A stretch of DNA of 32,557 nucleotides from Bryobacterales bacterium (GCA_009697505.1 SHUD01000026.1:1-32557); one strand, 5' to 3'. Numbered from the stretch's first letter, positions 15,175-26,002 are shown. The notes: generated by a model not told the origin, from the letters alone. Numbers and translations: made by a program.

Positions 15175-15693
15175 CTACGACAACTTCAGTATTTTTTCCA
15201 TGATTACGCGCGGTTCCCGGTCGGGGTCCTGGACCACACGGCTCACGTTATTGAACAGCATGGTGTCGCGGGCCTGGTCCGAATACGCCGGCCACTTGGG
15301 CAGCCCCTTGACATTCGGATTTCCCGTGCGCGCGAAAGCGGCCCAGGAGGCGCTGACCTTATCGGCCAAAGCCTGCGCTTCCGGCATCTGGCTGATCTTG
15401 GGCCCGGCAATCTTGACGTTGTTGAACACGAACGGCACGTCGAAGAGCGCATCGCGCACACCGCTCCAGGGCGCCCGGTTTCACGGGCGGCTTGAAGCGT
15501 TCCGGCCTTCCGTGGAGGCGCCGTAGGGAATCCCCTTGAACACTTTGATACCGCCGGCATCCACACCGCGCAGCTTGCCGTACGCCGATTCGGCGACGAC
15601 CTCGGAGTCTGCCGCTCGCTAAAGATGGGTGCCCGCGATTATCAGCGGAACCTGCTTCAAAAATGTGCGGCGACCGGATTTTTCGAGTTCCAT
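15175..15693 (-). pseudogene. Type-B carboxylesterase pseudogene with large internal deletion
   Basis: A GGAGGTGA ribosome site and ATG at 15693 open a Tat-like leader (SGRRTFLKQVPLIIAGTHL) that stops at TAG (15619-15621). The same frame then continues with a carboxylesterase N-terminus ([25 protein letters not shown]), shifts frame near 15500-15510 (RFKPPVKPG) and again near 15470-15476 (WSGVRDAL). It then joins directly to the family's C-terminus (FDVPFVFNNVKIAGPK, SWAAFARTGNPN, PKWPAYSD). The roughly 350-residue middle, with the catalytic Ser nucleophile elbow, is gone. Intact members are about 500 residues, secreted, and hydrolyse esters. A start at 15459 would give a 94-residue open frame, but it cannot be an active enzyme. 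Confidence 0.85.
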
Positions 15694-15740
15694 ATAGCTC
15701 ACCTCCACTTCCACCGATGATATCCTTAGAAATGGGCAGT

Positions 15741-16904
15741 ATGTTCCTTTTGCGCGTTACCTGCGGGCTATTGGTGTCTCTGCTGGCTCTCTTGAGCGGC
15801 TGCGGAGCGCCGCGCGTGGTCGTCGCGGAAAGCACCAACGCGCCCGGCAGTAACGTTCCTCGTTCCCGCCAAGTAGATGATACGGCAAGGTTTTTGGCCG
15901 GGATGCCGGGAAATCCCGGGAGCCCGTTTGCGGCGCTCGAGCAGACCGGCGCCTGGAAAGAGCATCGTAGCCAACTGGACGCCGCCTGGCAGCATGCGGA
16001 AGGAGAACTGCTCTCCGGGTTCCGCAAGTTTCAGGCCGATGAGTTGAGCGGCCCTGCCTTCCAAAACCGCACCGTGTTCTATCCGTTCAGCGGACCGGAT
16101 ACGCTCACCGTCACTTCGTACTTCCCGCACAACCCGCTTTACGTGATGGTGGCGCTGGAGCCGGCGGGCACGCTGCCCAAGCTCGACGACATTTCCAAGA
16201 AAGACCTGCCTGCGTATTTGACCGCGATCCGCGAGACCACGGCGTCCGAGCTCGGCCGCAGCTTTTTCGTCACGCGCCAAATGGACAAACAGTTTCGCGG
16301 ACAGGTGACCGACGGCCTGCTGGTGCCGATTCTGCAATTGCTGGCGCGCACGGGCCACAACGTCCTGGGATTCCGCTACGTGCGCTTGGACGACGCCGGC
16401 CAGATCATCGAGCGCGCGCCGGATTACCGGGCTCCCACGCGCTACGGCAACAAGGGTCTGGAGATCGACTTCCAGACCGCCGCGGATTCTTCCTTCCACA
16501 AGCTGTTCTATTTTACGGTGAATCTGGCGAATGACCGGCTCACCGAGGATACTCCGTTCCAGAAATACCTGGCGAGCCTCAAAGATACCGTCACCATGTT
16601 GAAGGCGACGTCGTACATGCCGCACCAGCCGGGCTTTTCGATGATCCGCAAAGCGCTGCTCGAAAACAGTTACGCCATCCTGCAGGATGACACGGGGTTA
16701 CCCTTCAAGTTGTTTACGCCGGATCGGTGGAAGGTGCAACTGTACGGCGATTACGAAAAGCCCTACGGCAGCTTCGCCTATATGGAACAGGCCGATTTGC
16801 GCGCGGCCTACGATGCGGGAAGGGCCAAGGAACTGCCCATGCACGTCGGCTACGGCTATCGCAAGATTACGTCGAACTTGCAGTTGGCCGTTCGTCAAAA
16901 ATAG
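15741..16904 (+). CDS. Lipoprotein of unknown function
   Basis: A 387-residue protein with a lipoprotein signal peptide; the lipobox LLSGC places the lipidated Cys at residue 21. The ATG at 15741 is favoured over 15732 or 15717 because a TATCCT (15721-15726) suggests transcription starting near 15733. The mature part has GNPGSPFAALEQTGAWKEH, YPFSGPDTLTVTSYFPHNP and YVMVALEPAGTLPKL, and ends KPYGSFAYMEQADLRAAY ... GYGYRK. No Pfam-like signature is known to me. It is likely on the periplasmic side of the outer membrane, and it stands divergent from the esterase pseudogene. Confidence 0.8.
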   Translation: MFLLRVTCGLLVSLLALLSGCGAPRVVVAESTNAPGSNVPRSRQVDDTARFLAGMPGNPGSPFAALEQTGAWKEHRSQLDAAWQHAEGELLSGFRKFQADELSGPAFQNRTVFYPFSGPDTLTVTSYFPHNPLYVMVALEPAGTLPKLDDISKKDLPAYLTAIRETTASELGRSFFVTRQMDKQFRGQVTDGLLVPILQLLARTGHNVLGFRYVRLDDAGQIIERAPDYRAPTRYGNKGLEIDFQTAADSSFHKLFYFTVNLANDRLTEDTPFQKYLASLKDTVTMLKATSYMPHQPGFSMIRKALLENSYAILQDDTGLPFKLFTPDRWKVQLYGDYEKPYGSFAYMEQADLRAAYDAGRAKELPMHVGYGYRKITSNLQLAVRQK

Positions 16905-16933
16905 GCGAGTCTGCTTCTGCTGGCTGGCAGCCG

Positions 16934-19430
<2,497 letters not shown>

Positions 19431-19457
19431 TCTCAAATGCTACGATGAAACGCGCGC

Positions 19458-20420
19458 ATGATTCTTGTTTTCCCGCTGCTCTGGGCCGCCGGCGCCGCCG
19501 CGGCTTACTTCTACGCTGAGGAGCGCGGCATCCCGTGGAACACGGTCCTCTTGGCCCTGCCCGCGTTTCTGCTGGAAGTCAGCTTCTATTACGTGCTCGG
19601 CGTGGAGAAACTACGCGTCCGTCTGGATAAGCTCCATCGCAACGGAACCGCACTGGCACTGGTCGCGGCCGCCGTGTCCCCTTACGTGCTCGCCTCGGTC
19701 GCGCTGGGGAATTTCTCGTGGCACTCGCTGGCTTGGATCGCCGCGCTCACGTTCGCCTCCGCGTTCTGGTATGTGCTGTTCCCGCACGAAACCGCGGTCG
19801 ATATCCTGTTTCTGATTTTCGTCGCCGTGGTGTGGATGTCGCGCGTGATCCCGCCGCTTTACGTCACACCCGACGCGAAACTTCCATTATCAGTTTTGGG
19901 TCAACTAATGTGGTTCCGCACGGGACTGCTGGCGATGCTGAGCGTCCGCCGGATGCCCAACATCGGCTTCGGCTTCTGGCCGCAGGCGGGAGAATGGAAA
20001 ATCGGCGCGCTCTACTTCCTGGGCTTTCTTCCGGTGGCGGCCGCCGCATCCTGGGCCACCGCATTTGCGCGCCCACACCTGCGCTATGACAGTTTGGAAA
20101 AAAACATCATCGTCGCCATCGCGACATTTTTCGGCATTCTCTGGGTGGTGGCCCTCGGCGAAGAGTTCTTCTTCCGCGGCCTCCTGCAACAGTGGCTCAC
20201 GCGCTGGCTGGGCAACGAATGGGGAGGATTGCTCTTGGCCTCCCTCCTGTTCGGCTCCGTGCACCTGTGGTACCGGTCGTTTCCCAACTGGCGGATCCTG
20301 CCCGTCTCCGCTCTCCTGGGCGTGTTTTGCGGCTTGGCGTTTCGACAAGCGAAAAGCATTCGCGCATCCATGGTGACGCACGCGCTCACCGTCACGGCCT
20401 GGCGCATCTTCTTCTCCTGA
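19458..20420 (+). CDS. CPBP-family intramembrane glutamic/metalloprotease
   Basis: 320 residues with about eight hydrophobic helices. The CPBP/Abi domain lies in the last third: motif 1 EEFFFRG (E235, E236, R240), motif 2 LFGSVHLWY with H269, and motif 3 around H308 (MVTHALTVT). The Asn often found four residues after the last His is a Val here. Members include prenyl-protein proteases (Rce1) and bacterial immunity or secretion proteins; the bacterial substrate here is unknown. A TACGAT (19441-19446) ending 11 nt before the ATG may be the -10 of a near-leaderless promoter. Confidence 0.85.
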   Translation: MILVFPLLWAAGAAAAYFYAEERGIPWNTVLLALPAFLLEVSFYYVLGVEKLRVRLDKLHRNGTALALVAAAVSPYVLASVALGNFSWHSLAWIAALTFASAFWYVLFPHETAVDILFLIFVAVVWMSRVIPPLYVTPDAKLPLSVLGQLMWFRTGLLAMLSVRRMPNIGFGFWPQAGEWKIGALYFLGFLPVAAAASWATAFARPHLRYDSLEKNIIVAIATFFGILWVVALGEEFFFRGLLQQWLTRWLGNEWGGLLLASLLFGSVHLWYRSFPNWRILPVSALLGVFCGLAFRQAKSIRASMVTHALTVTAWRIFFS

Positions 20421-20436
20421 TTCCTCCACGGCCTGC

Positions 20437-20442
20437 TATCAT
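20437..20442 (+). promoter_or_regulatory. -10-like TATCAT just before apaG
   Basis: TATCAT ends 11 nt before the apaG ATG. If it is a -10, the transcript starts only about 5 nt before the gene. No consensus -35 is visible. Confidence 0.35.
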
Positions 20443-20453
20443 GAGCGTTCACC

Positions 20454-20867
20454 ATGGCTGATCAGCGATCCAAGCCCACTCCGGTATCGGACGCCGTTAC
20501 CAACCAGATCCGCGTGGAAGTACTGTCGCGCTATTCGCCCGAAAATTCGAGCCCGCAGGGTAGTCAGTGGATATTCCAATACACTGTCCGCATCACCAAT
20601 CAGGGCGCGGAGACCGTGCAACTCATCAGCCGGCACTGGATCATCACGGACGCGCTGGATCACGTGGATGAAGTGCGCGGCCCTGGTGTCATCGGCGAGC
20701 AACCGGTCCTGGCTCCCGGGGAATCGTTCAAGTACTCGTCATGGTGCCCGCTCAAAACTCCCACCGGGCTGATGCGCGGAACGTATCAGATGATCCACGC
20801 CGACGGCCGCCCGTTCGATATCGAGATCGCCGCGTTCGCTCTCAGAGCCCCGTATACGGTTCACTAG
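20454..20867 (+). CDS. apaG: ApaG-domain protein
   Basis: 137 residues, close to the 125-130 of ApaG. The Ig-like beta-sandwich pattern is clear: VEVLSRYSPENSSPQGSQWI, FQYTVRITNQGAETVQLISR, HWIITDALDHVDEVRGPGVI, GEQPVLAPGESFKYSSWCPL, GTYQM. ApaG binds nucleotides or pyrophosphate in some members, and the fold also occurs in F-box proteins and PolDIP2; a precise function is not established. It stands alone, 33 nt after the CPBP gene and about 30 nt before the ROK kinase gene. Confidence 0.9.
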   Translation: MADQRSKPTPVSDAVTNQIRVEVLSRYSPENSSPQGSQWIFQYTVRITNQGAETVQLISRHWIITDALDHVDEVRGPGVIGEQPVLAPGESFKYSSWCPLKTPTGLMRGTYQMIHADGRPFDIEIAAFALRAPYTVH

Positions 20868-20883
20868 CACACAGCCGCCCTGC

Positions 20884-20889
20884 TATCCT
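20884..20889 (+). promoter_or_regulatory. -10-like TATCCT just before the ROK kinase gene
   Basis: TATCCT ends 8 nt before the ATG at 20898, which would give an essentially leaderless mRNA. No ribosome site is visible before this start. Confidence 0.35.
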
Positions 20890-20897
20890 GCAAACTC

Positions 20898-21818
20898 ATG
20901 GGTGACTACGCGATTGGAGTCGATCTGGGCGGGACCAACTTGCGCGCGGCGGCCATCAGCCGCGACGGCAAACTGCTCCACAAAGTCACGGGAGCCGTCC
21001 CCGTCAACGGCGGCCGCGACGCGGTCATCGCCGATATGGTGGGCTCCATTGAGACGCTGCGGGACGGACTGCCCGGGCAGACGTTGGCCGGTGTCGGCGT
21101 GGGCATACCGGGCTTCATTTTGCTCGACGCAGGCGTCGTGTCGGTGGCGCCGAATTTGCCGGGCTTTGAAAACTTCGCCGTCCGCGACGCGATCGAAAAG
21201 CGGCTTGGCGCCATGGTGATCCTGGAAAACGACGCCAACGCCGCCGCGCTTGGTGAGCAATGGATGGGCGCGGGCCGCGACATCGAAGACCTGGTCCTGC
21301 TCACGCTGGGCACCGGCATCGGCGGCGGCATCATTGCGAACGGGCGCGTCCTGCACGGCGCTCTGGGGATGGCCGGCGAACTTGGCCACATCACCGTTTC
21401 ACCGAACGGTTATCCCTGCGGCTGCGGCAACAACGGCTGCGTCGAAAAATACGCCTCGGCGACCGCCGTTTCCGCCATGGCTCAGTTGTTAAATCTGGGA
21501 CAAGGCCTCTCCTCCGAAGAAGTATTTCATCTCGCCAAGAGCGGCAATGAACGCGCACGCATGATTTTCGATACCGTGGGCGACGCTCTCGGCATTCTGC
21601 TGGGGAATCTGATCAACACCTTCAACTTTCCGCTGTACTTGTTGGGAGGGGGGCTGACCGCGGCCTGGGAATTGTTCGAGCCCGCCATGCGCAAGGAACT
21701 CGCGCACCGGTCCTTCATTTACCGCAACAATCCGCCGCGTGTGGAGCGGGCCGCTCTCGGTGGCGATGCGGGCCTGTACGGAGCCGCGCGCCTGCCGCTC
21801 GGTCGAACCTTACTCTAG
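20898..21818 (+). CDS. ROK-family glucokinase
   Basis: 306 residues. Phosphate-binding motif IGVDLGGTNLR (residues 6-16); catalytic Asp 112 in VILENDANAAALGE; sugar-binding E161 and H164 in GELGHITVSP; and the ROK zinc motif CGCGNNGCVE with C174, C176, C181. It phosphorylates glucose (or a related hexose) at C6 using ATP. The domain layout is that of a kinase only, without the N-terminal DNA-binding domain of ROK repressors. Its TAG (21816-21818) overlaps the stop of the convergent oxidoreductase within a CTAG palindrome. Confidence 0.92.
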   Translation: MGDYAIGVDLGGTNLRAAAISRDGKLLHKVTGAVPVNGGRDAVIADMVGSIETLRDGLPGQTLAGVGVGIPGFILLDAGVVSVAPNLPGFENFAVRDAIEKRLGAMVILENDANAAALGEQWMGAGRDIEDLVLLTLGTGIGGGIIANGRVLHGALGMAGELGHITVSPNGYPCGCGNNGCVEKYASATAVSAMAQLLNLGQGLSSEEVFHLAKSGNERARMIFDTVGDALGILLGNLINTFNFPLYLLGGGLTAAWELFEPAMRKELAHRSFIYRNNPPRVERAALGGDAGLYGAARLPLGRTLL

Positions 21819-23128
21819 GCATGAGCGAATAACGTTCCGCGGCCCAGCAACCAATCCGGATCGAAGCGCCGCTTGACGTTCTTCATCGCCGCGATCTGAT
21901 CCGGCGGATACTGAAGCTCCAGTAAATGCGCTTTTCGCTTGCCGAGGCCGTGCTCGGCGCCCACTGTGCCGCCCAGCGCGACGGCTTCGTGTGCCAGATC
22001 TGTCATGATTTCCTTGCCTCGCTCGAATTGGCCGGCGGTCTCCGGGAAGTTGTTGACGTGGAGGTGGGCGTCGCCCACGTGCCCAAAGACGATGTAACGG
22101 CCGGGCGCTTCCCGCTCCATCACGCGGCGGTAAATCGCCATCATTTCCCGATTCTTGTCGAGCGGCACGGCGTAATCCGTCCCCAGTTTTGCGAATCCGA
22201 TGCGGCGAATTCTCTCATTGGCCTTCTCCGGGAGAGCGTGGCGGAACAACCGTAGCCGCTCGCGGTCGGCAGCGGACGTCGCGAACCACGACTCGTTTTC
22301 CATCGCCGTGCGCATGTCGAGCTCGGCATCGCCCTCGATCTCAATCATCAGCGCGGCTTGCTGCGGAATGTCCATCATCTGCAGAGAGCCGCGATCGATG
22401 TATTCGATCATATTTAGGCCTGGAGCCGGCCGCCAGTGCTCGACAGCATCCAGAGCATCGTCCTCGGAGCGGAAAAAGATCACACCGCCGATGCGCTCGC
22501 CCGGAGCGGGGAGAAGCTGTAATTCTGCCTCCGTGACGATACCCAGGGTTCCTTCGCTACCTGCAAAAAGATCGATCCATTCCATGTCCGGCGCCAACGG
22601 ATATCCGGCCGAGTGCTTAGTTGTGCGTGGCAACGAAATCCTTGGGACTTCGAAGTCTATCTTGTCGCCGCGCTTCAGGGCGACGACACTGCCATCCATG
22701 AGCGCAACGCGCAACCCAAGCACCTGCCGGCGCGTGGCTCCGTAGCGGAAACTGCGCGAGCCGCTGGCATTGGCCGCGATGTTGCCGCCGATGGACGACG
22801 TGTTCTCGGTGGGATCAGGCGCGTAGAACTGTCCGGAACTCGCCGCCGCGGTCTGAACGTCGCGCAGCAGGACTCCGGGCCCCACGACGGCGCGGCCGGC
22901 ATGCACTGCAAGCTTGCGCATGCGCAGAAGGGAAACGGCCCAGCCGCCTTGCGGTGACGCGCCGCCGGCGAGTCCAGTGAGGGCTCCGCACACGGTGACA
23001 GGAATCTTCTCCGTGGACGCCCGCGTCAGAATCGCGGCGAGTTCGGATTCCGTCTCCGGCGCAAAAACGCGATCCGCATGTCCGGGATACCCGGAAACAT
23101 CCGTGATATCGCTAGCGCCCGAACTCAT
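21815..23128 (-). CDS. FAD-linked oxidase of the GlcD / D-lactate dehydrogenase type
   Basis: 437 residues. The N-terminal FAD-binding-4 domain has PVTVCGALTGLAGGASPQGG, NTSSIGGNIAANASGSRSFR and LFAGSEGTLGIVTEAEL; the C-terminal oxidase domain ends with GTVGAEHGLGKRK and RFDPDWLLGRGTLF. Such enzymes oxidise 2-hydroxyacids (glycolate, D-lactate) and pass electrons on. The glcE/glcF partners are not in the window, so a stand-alone D-lactate dehydrogenase-like role is more likely. The ATG overlaps the rnj stop (ATGA), so it is translated together with ribonuclease J. Confidence 0.88.
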   Translation of the reverse strand: MSSGASDITDVSGYPGHADRVFAPETESELAAILTRASTEKIPVTVCGALTGLAGGASPQGGWAVSLLRMRKLAVHAGRAVVGPGVLLRDVQTAAASSGQFYAPDPTENTSSIGGNIAANASGSRSFRYGATRRQVLGLRVALMDGSVVALKRGDKIDFEVPRISLPRTTKHSAGYPLAPDMEWIDLFAGSEGTLGIVTEAELQLLPAPGERIGGVIFFRSEDDALDAVEHWRPAPGLNMIEYIDRGSLQMMDIPQQAALMIEIEGDAELDMRTAMENESWFATSAADRERLRLFRHALPEKANERIRRIGFAKLGTDYAVPLDKNREMMAIYRRVMEREAPGRYIVFGHVGDAHLHVNNFPETAGQFERGKEIMTDLAHEAVALGGTVGAEHGLGKRKAHLLELQYPPDQIAAMKNVKRRFDPDWLLGRGTLFAHA

Positions 23129-24795
23129 ACCTCCAGAATTACAGGCATGATCAGCGGGCGGCGCGAGGTCTGCTTGTGGATAAAACGCCGGAGGTCCACG
23201 CGGATCTTTTCCTGCATCACGCCCCAGTCGCCGCGTTCCTCCACGGTTGACGACTCGATGGTCTTGAGCACCACTTGGCGCGCGTCGCGCAGAAGGTCGG
23301 TGCCTTCATCCATCGACATGAAGCCGCGGCTGACGATTTCCGGCAACCCTTCCGAGCGTCCTGAATTCTTGTTGATGGCGATGATGGGCAGCACGAAGCC
23401 GTCTTCCGATAGATGGCGGCGGTCGCGGATGATGAACTCCTCCACCACATCGCCGATGGACCCGGAATCGATGCACACGCGGCCGACGGTCACCGGCTCG
23501 CCCTTGCGCGCGCCTTCGTTGTCGATCACCAGCGTCTGACCCGATTCCAATACGAAGGTGTCTTCCAGACCCAGGTGGCTCAGGTGATGCGCCAGGCTGG
23601 CGTGTTTGGCCATCTGCCGGTATTCGCCGTGGATGGGCACGAAGAAACGCGGCCGCACCAGATTCAGCACCAGGCGCAACTCCTCCGCGCTGCCGTGGCC
23701 GGAGACGTGAATCGGCGGATTCATGTTCCCATAGATGACGTCCGCGCCGCGCTTGGCCACGTGATTGATCATCCGGTAGATCGCTTTCTCATTGCCGGGG
23801 ATGATGCGCGAGCTCAACGCCACCGTGTCGCCGGCTTCGAGCGACAGCGACTTGTGGTTATCCACGGCCACGCGCGAGAGCGCGGACATGGGCTCGCCCT
23901 GCGTTCCGGAAACGATCGCCACCAGCTTGCTGGGCGCCGTCTGCATGATGTCCTGCGGACGCAGCAGAATGCCGTTGGGGATCGTCAGCAGGCCGAGATC
24001 GTGCGCGATCTCCGTGGTGTTATTCATACTGCGCCCCAGGAAAGCCACCTTGCGGCCGTGCTCCTGGGCCAGATCCAGGATCTGCTGCAAGCGGTGAATG
24101 GAGGAACTGAAGCAGGAAATCACCAGCCGCCGCGGCGCGCGCACGAACAAGTCTTCCAGGCGTGGACCCACGGCGCGCTCACTCTCGGTGTATCCGGGGC
24201 GGTCGACGTTGGTCGAATCCGACATCAGCAGCAGCACGCCGCGTTTGCCGTACTCGGCCAGCGTGTGCAGATCGAAGAGCTCGTTGTCGGTGGGCGTGGG
24301 GTCCACTTTGTAATCGCCCGTGTGGATGATGACACCCAGCGGAGTGGTGATGGCCAGCGCTACGCAGGCGACAATCGAGTGCGTGACGTGGATGAACTCG
24401 ATCGCAAACGGCCCTAGCGTCAACTTCCCCCCCGGATTGACGGTATTCAGCCGGACTTTGCCGAGCATCTGGTGCTCTTCCAGACGCCTCTCCACGAGAG
24501 CCAGCGTAAACGCCGTTCCGTAGACTGGCATGTCCACTTGGGCCAATAGAAACGGAATCCCACCAATATGATCTTCGTGCCCGTGGGTGAGAATCAGGCC
24601 GCGGACTTTGTCGGAATTCTCTTCCAGATAACTGAAATCCGGCGTCACGATATCCACGCCCAGCAGTTCCGCATCGGGGAACATCATGCCCGCGTCCAGG
24701 ACGATGATGTCGTCGCCGTAACGCACCGCCATGCAGTTCATTCCGAATTCGCCGAGCCCGCCCAGCGGTACGATCTGCAACTTTTTGTCAGCCAT
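23125..24795 (-). CDS. rnj: Ribonuclease J
   Basis: 556 residues, the family's normal length. Metallo-beta-lactamase motif LTHGHEDHIGG (H71, H73, D75, H76), beta-CASP region with SDSTNVDRPGYTESER, SGTQGEPMSALSR, HVSGHGSAEELRL and PRFFVPIHGEYRQ, then the C-terminal dimer domain. It combines 5'-3' exonuclease and endonuclease activity in mRNA turnover and rRNA processing. Its presence argues against an enteric proteobacterium. First gene of a two-gene unit with the FAD oxidase; no strong ribosome site before the ATG. Confidence 0.96.
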   Translation of the reverse strand: MADKKLQIVPLGGLGEFGMNCMAVRYGDDIIVLDAGMMFPDAELLGVDIVTPDFSYLEENSDKVRGLILTHGHEDHIGGIPFLLAQVDMPVYGTAFTLALVERRLEEHQMLGKVRLNTVNPGGKLTLGPFAIEFIHVTHSIVACVALAITTPLGVIIHTGDYKVDPTPTDNELFDLHTLAEYGKRGVLLLMSDSTNVDRPGYTESERAVGPRLEDLFVRAPRRLVISCFSSSIHRLQQILDLAQEHGRKVAFLGRSMNNTTEIAHDLGLLTIPNGILLRPQDIMQTAPSKLVAIVSGTQGEPMSALSRVAVDNHKSLSLEAGDTVALSSRIIPGNEKAIYRMINHVAKRGADVIYGNMNPPIHVSGHGSAEELRLVLNLVRPRFFVPIHGEYRQMAKHASLAHHLSHLGLEDTFVLESGQTLVIDNEGARKGEPVTVGRVCIDSGSIGDVVEEFIIRDRRHLSEDGFVLPIIAINKNSGRSEGLPEIVSRGFMSMDEGTDLLRDARQVVLKTIESSTVEERGDWGVMQEKIRVDLRRFIHKQTSRRPLIMPVILEV

Positions 24796-25087
24796 GTATG
24801 AAACTCAAGGGTAACATTGCGGAACGCGGCGGTGGCGCTGAGCGTTGGGTCGGCGTGATGCGCTCGTGATATTCCAGTAAGCGTCCGCCCGCGGCGTTTG
24901 AGAAAACATCGCGCAAACATCCTACAAGGAGATGATTGGACTGAAACTGGCAGGATAGCCGGATACGACTCAGGAGTTACCTGCTTTCTGATCAAATATA
25001 CTTAGCCGATTCACTCAAATGCCGCTTTCTGCCGGAGATAAACAAGGTAGGGGCCACCAATGAACAACGCACTCGGCAGCTTATTCA
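24796..25087. other. Intergenic stretch without a recognised gene
   Basis: The left part should hold the rnj promoter on the minus strand. Toward the right end the plus strand has no BrnT N-terminus, although the remnant begins directly after it. No tRNA or terminator was seen. Confidence 0.5.
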
Positions 25088-25207
25088 TGGCTGCTGGGCT
25101 ACAGCTTTCAGGCCCGCTGCCTGATCGTCAGTCATTGCTACCGGGAATCCGATTCCGTGATTCGTTTGATTTCCGCCAGGCGCGCGACGGCAAGAGAAGC
25201 GAAATCC
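25088..25207 (+). pseudogene. brnT: BrnT toxin C-terminal remnant fused to brnA
   Basis: In the frame that runs straight into the antitoxin, the codons read LLGYSFQARCLIVSHCYRES then DSVIRLISARRATAREAKS. This matches the last third of BrnT toxins (a LG-S--GR-L-VVHCYRE pattern, then IRIISARKAT--E). A TGA at 25061 ends the frame upstream and no BrnT N-terminus is seen. After AKS the frame goes directly into the BrnA start-region pattern (RKNPY), so the end of BrnT and the beginning of BrnA have been deleted together. BrnT is an RNase; the catalytic N-terminal part is gone. Confidence 0.75.
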
Positions 25208-25411
25208 CGCAAGAACCCTTACCCCAAGCAACTCAAGCGTCAGGTGACTATGCGCCTGGATACCGCGGCGGTCGACTACTTCAACAAAATGGCCGGCGAG
25301 TTGGGAATCCCTTATCAGAACCTCATCAACCTGTTCCTGAGGGACTGCGCTATCCAGAAGCGGCGTCCCGTCATTCAGTGGCCGGCGGGCGCTCCCAAGC
25401 GGACCGCTTAG
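25157..25411 (+). CDS. brnA: BrnA-like antitoxin, N-terminus fused to BrnT remnant
   Basis: 84 residues from the GTG. The BrnA/CopG-like part (about residues 18-76) has NPYPKQLKRQVTMRLDTAAV, then DYFNKMAGELGIPYQNLINL and FLRDCAIQKRRPVIQW, the ribbon-helix-helix antitoxin that binds its own operator and neutralises BrnT. The first 17 residues are BrnT, so the frame is a deletion fusion. The GTG has no good ribosome site, and expression is doubtful. The stop overlaps the stop of the convergent DUF4833 gene. Confidence 0.7.
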   Translation: MIRLISARRATAREAKSRKNPYPKQLKRQVTMRLDTAAVDYFNKMAGELGIPYQNLINLFLRDCAIQKRRPVIQWPAGAPKRTA

Positions 25412-25962
25412 CGGTCGGCGGGCGTGACGCGCTCGTGGCACTCCGAGCCCGTCGAGATCTCGGTACCGGTCATTTCCGCGTACTCCGGCAGGCTCGGGAG
25501 CAGCGACTTTTTGGCCGCGACAAAGATTTTTTGCAGGTAGGCGTCGCAGTTGCCAATTTTGGCTTCCGCGCGGACCACCGGCCCCGAGCGCACGATCCGG
25601 ATTTCCTTCTTCTTGTTGGAAACGATCGTCAAATTGAACGTGTCGGGATCCTTGTCGGGCTTGACCGTGAATCCGTATGCTTTCAGGCGCTCGAGAAGGT
25701 TGAGCTCCTGGCGGCGGCCGTTCTCTTCCATGACCCAATACGCCACCACAGGCTGCTCCGGGTCGAGTTTGCCGTTGCGCAGCTTGGCGTCATAGTGGAC
25801 CACATTCTTGTTGACGCTGCGTTCAATGACGAACAGCGGCACGTAGGCGTAGGCGTCTGCCGCCATCGCCGAAGTCCCCAGAAAGGCGACGCCCAGCAGA
25901 GACCAGGTTAGAAGCGCACAGGCCGCGCAGGCACGGCGCCAACGGACGAGGAACTCGCCCAT
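25408..25962 (-). CDS. Secreted DUF4833-family protein
   Basis: 184 residues from the ATG at 25962. The signal peptide (about residues 1-35; CALLTWSLLGVAFLGTSAMA followed by ADA) supports this start rather than longer versions. The mature domain reads LFVIERSVNKNVVHYDAKL, GKLDPEQPVVAYWVMEE, GRRQELNLLERLKAYGF, VVRAEAKIGNCDAYLQKIFV, which fits DUF4833, a periplasmic domain of unknown role. AGG stands directly against the ATG, so the ribosome site is weak. The leader and first codons contain interleaved inverted repeats that could hide the start. Confidence 0.8.
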   Translation of the reverse strand: MGEFLVRWRRACAACALLTWSLLGVAFLGTSAMAADAYAYVPLFVIERSVNKNVVHYDAKLRNGKLDPEQPVVAYWVMEENGRRQELNLLERLKAYGFTVKPDKDPDTFNLTIVSNKKKEIRIVRSGPVVRAEAKIGNCDAYLQKIFVAAKKSLLPSLPEYAEMTGTEISTGSECHERVTPADR

Positions 25963-26002
25963 CCTGGTGGGCCGGAGCGAGTCCGTTGTGCGCGAGTTCC
26001 TC
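25941..26002 (-). repeat. Interleaved inverted repeats around the DUF4833 start codon
   Basis: GAGGAACTCGC (25948-25958) is the exact reverse complement of GCGAGTTCCTC (25992-26002), and AACGGAC (25941-25947) that of GTCCGTT (25981-25987). The order is interleaved, so in the minus-strand mRNA an 11-bp and a 7-bp helix cross like a pseudoknot. The ATG (25962-25960) lies in the loop, and codons 3-8 form the downstream strands. With no nucleotide between the two downstream strands both helices may not form at once; they could be alternatives. Confidence 0.75.

Noticed and set aside
19458-20420. CPBP (Abi) protein as part of an abortive-infection system
   Set aside because: Neighbours are apaG and a glucokinase gene; no toxin, sensor or other defence gene nearby. 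The family name alone does not support defence.
21815-21818. CTAG serving as stop codon on both strands
   Set aside because: Simple consequence of convergent genes overlapping at a palindromic stop; no further structure.
23413-24417. Long open frame on the plus strand opposite ribonuclease J
   Set aside because: His/Gln/Arg-rich composition and exact antisense position to a clear enzyme; typical shadow of GC-rich codon use.
25060-25911. Plus-strand open frame of 283 codons over the brnA/DUF4833 region
   Set aside because: It covers two better-supported genes in other frames and shows no recognisable domain.
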